NCBI GenBank assembly: GCA_002336245.1
Contig: DDDG01000023.1
Location: 98,526-162,525, forward strand
Direction of reading: 5' to 3'
Length of the DNA stretch: 64,000 nt
From: Flavobacteriales bacterium UBA1986
Lineage (GTDB): Bacteria > Bacteroidota > Bacteroidia > Flavobacteriales_G > Salibacteraceae
In this document: piece after piece, positions 63,189-64,000 of the stretch
How the letters are laid out: each line of letters begins with the position of its first letter
How positions within the stretch are numbered: position 1 is the first letter of the stretch
Notes under the pieces: model-generated
Told to the model about the DNA's origin: nothing
Database searches by the model: none
The model's input: only the letters and a program-made list of their open reading frames with translations
Translations under genes and position numbers: made by a program

Positions 63189-63653
63189 TTAAAGCTTTAT
63201 TGCTGCCCTACGCGTTTTGAAGTAGTCCATCAAAAGCTGCTTGTCCTCATCAGATAAATCAGCTTCTGGGTGCATTAAGGCGTAGCCTTGGATTGGCATC
63301 TCACCTTCACCAAACTCTTCCAAGCATTCTTCGAGCTTATGGTCTTGCTTTTTGGCTTCGTACTTCGTCCATTCCGAGAAATTCAAATGCTCTCTTGCCT
63401 CATCGATGTGGTCGCGGATCAACCAGCCTGCTGGGTTTACGGAAGAGTACCAGGGATAAACGCTTTGATTGGAATGGCAGTCGTAACAGGTCTTTTTGAG
63501 AATATTCCCCACTCTACCAAGCTCACCAGCACTGGTCAGGAAATCTAGCTCTGGGTCAGAAATTGGATTGGTCTTATCAATCTGAAAAGCTTGAATCACA
63601 ACAATGAAAATAACACTGAACCAAAGGGCTATTTTGAAGGCTTTCTTTCTCAT
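63189..63653 (-). CDS. Haem-binding domain protein (periplasmic, CxxCH)
   Basis: 154 residues. N-terminal anchor FKIALWFSVIFIVVIQAFQI, then haem-attachment motif CYDCH (residues 56-60). NQSVYPWYSSVNPAGWLIRD and MHPEADLSDEDKQLLMDYF fit the haem_bd family. Membrane-tethered, facing the periplasm. Redox partner unknown. Confidence 0.88.
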   Translation of the reverse strand: MRKKAFKIALWFSVIFIVVIQAFQIDKTNPISDPELDFLTSAGELGRVGNILKKTCYDCHSNQSVYPWYSSVNPAGWLIRDHIDEAREHLNFSEWTKYEAKKQDHKLEECLEEFGEGEMPIQGYALMHPEADLSDEDKQLLMDYFKTRRAAIKL

Positions 63654-63675
63654 TCTTCGAAAGTATTAAATGTAA

Positions 63676-63747
63676 TGATGTGCGGATGAGTTAATGTGGA
63701 GATGTGGAGATGTGAAAATGAGCAAATGAGCAGATGAGTCAATGTGG
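63676..63747. repeat. Degenerate GATGTGGA-type tandem repeat, block 1
   Basis: Runs of GGAGATGT, GTGAAAATGAG, CAAATGAG and CAGATGAG; kin to the arrays at 39366 and 40022. Confidence 0.75.
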
Positions 63748-63876
63748 TAACCTGTAACCTGCCTGCCCGCCCGAAGCGCAGCGTAGGAGGGTAACCTGCA
63801 TCCCGTCACCCATAGTCTTAGCCCAAATCCAAATCTCGGGCTCACATCTCAAATCCATTTTGGAGCGCAGAGAATT

Positions 63877-63916
63877 GAGATGTGGAGATGAGTCAATGTG
63901 GAAATGAGCTAATTGA
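63877..63916. repeat. Degenerate GATGTGGA-type tandem repeat, block 2
   Basis: GAGATGTGGAGATGAG, then TCAATGTGGAAATGAGC; shares 15 exact bases with block 1. Confidence 0.75.
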
Positions 63917-63976
63917 ATGCTCCGGAAATGGCGTAACATTCTCTGAGCTTTCATTCACAATCTTTTTCACTCCATT

Positions 63977-64000
63977 ACTCTTCCACTCTTCCACTCTTCC
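63977..64000. repeat. Octamer tandem repeat (ACTCTTCC)3, running off the window
   Basis: Three exact copies at the very edge; the array probably continues beyond the window. Confidence 0.9.

Larger units (their letters stand above)
63654..64000. other. Gene-free, repeat-rich end of window
   Basis: Contains two blocks of degenerate ATGTGGAGATGAG-type repeat (63676-63747 and 63877-63916, sharing GATGAGTCAATGTGG exactly), a GC-richer piece around 63750-63800, and the terminal octamer array. No frame here looks coding. Confidence 0.65.

Overview
The window comes from the chromosome of a Bacteroidota bacterium, most likely a flavobacterium-like member. Five proteins carry type IX secretion (T9SS) type A C-terminal sorting domains and one fragment carries a gliding-motility type B tail. 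Several starts are preceded by the TAnnTTTG -7 element typical of Flavobacteriia. Shine-Dalgarno sequences are weak or absent, and TTG/GTG starts are fairly common. IspH, RecQ and ribosomal protein S1 look like the Bacteroidota forms. The gene content is mostly ordinary chromosome; I see no phage, transposase, CRISPR array or rRNA.

Layout. 1-12.5 kb: the 3' part of clpC, recQ, kdsD, a small membrane protein, two tandem secreted TPR/coiled-coil paralogues, a saccharopine dehydrogenase family enzyme, a GT-C-like membrane protein with TPRs, and a T9SS-exported beta-propeller protein downstream of a clear cobalamin riboswitch. 12.9-25.7 kb: a hemerythrin-like protein, a large CAP-domain protein, tRNA-Arg(ACG), small hypotheticals, an M14 peptidase, a head-to-head junction of two broken genes (T9SS type B tail and OmpA domain), a hybrid histidine kinase, a MATE transporter, a NUMOD4/HNH protein and ispH. 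25.7-38.3 kb: a CsgG-like/LPP20-like/Rof/CoA-transferase run (the last a pseudogene), a PLP decarboxylase, YceI, an FRG-domain protein, an Fe-S/CDGSH protein next to a nitroreductase with an in-frame stop, a dienelactone hydrolase and two overlapping PPK2 genes. 38.4-46.9 kb: tryptophan 2,3-dioxygenase, two small genes, a membrane patatin, an LPP20-like lipoprotein, and the histidine-degradation pair hutI-ftcD. 47-55.5 kb: three large T9SS cargo proteins, a MazG-like pyrophosphohydrolase and a broken secreted-protein gene. 55.7-64 kb: rpsA with a histone-H1-like N-terminal extension, the run pyrR-pyrB-STAS-T9SS protein-rnz, a universal stress protein, a DinB-family protein and a haem-binding protein, ending in repeat-rich DNA without a gene.

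How it works together. The amino-acid catabolic genes (kynA, hutI, ftcD, M14 peptidase, PLP decarboxylase) and the surface-exported proteins fit a heterotroph feeding on proteinaceous matter. The most interesting unit is the B12 riboswitch driving a T9SS-exported DUF5074/BtuG-like propeller: a plausible surface cobalamin-capture protein anchored by T9SS instead of by a lipid.

Two cross-cutting patterns deserve attention. Four loci are interrupted (two single nonsense codons, one nonsense plus a homopolymer frameshift, and one head-to-head truncation), which could be real decay or draft-assembly error. Several convergent gene pairs end on overlapping or abutting stop codons within short palindromes (CTAG, TTAA, TAATTA). 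Family assignments rest on motif recognition by eye; no database search was run.
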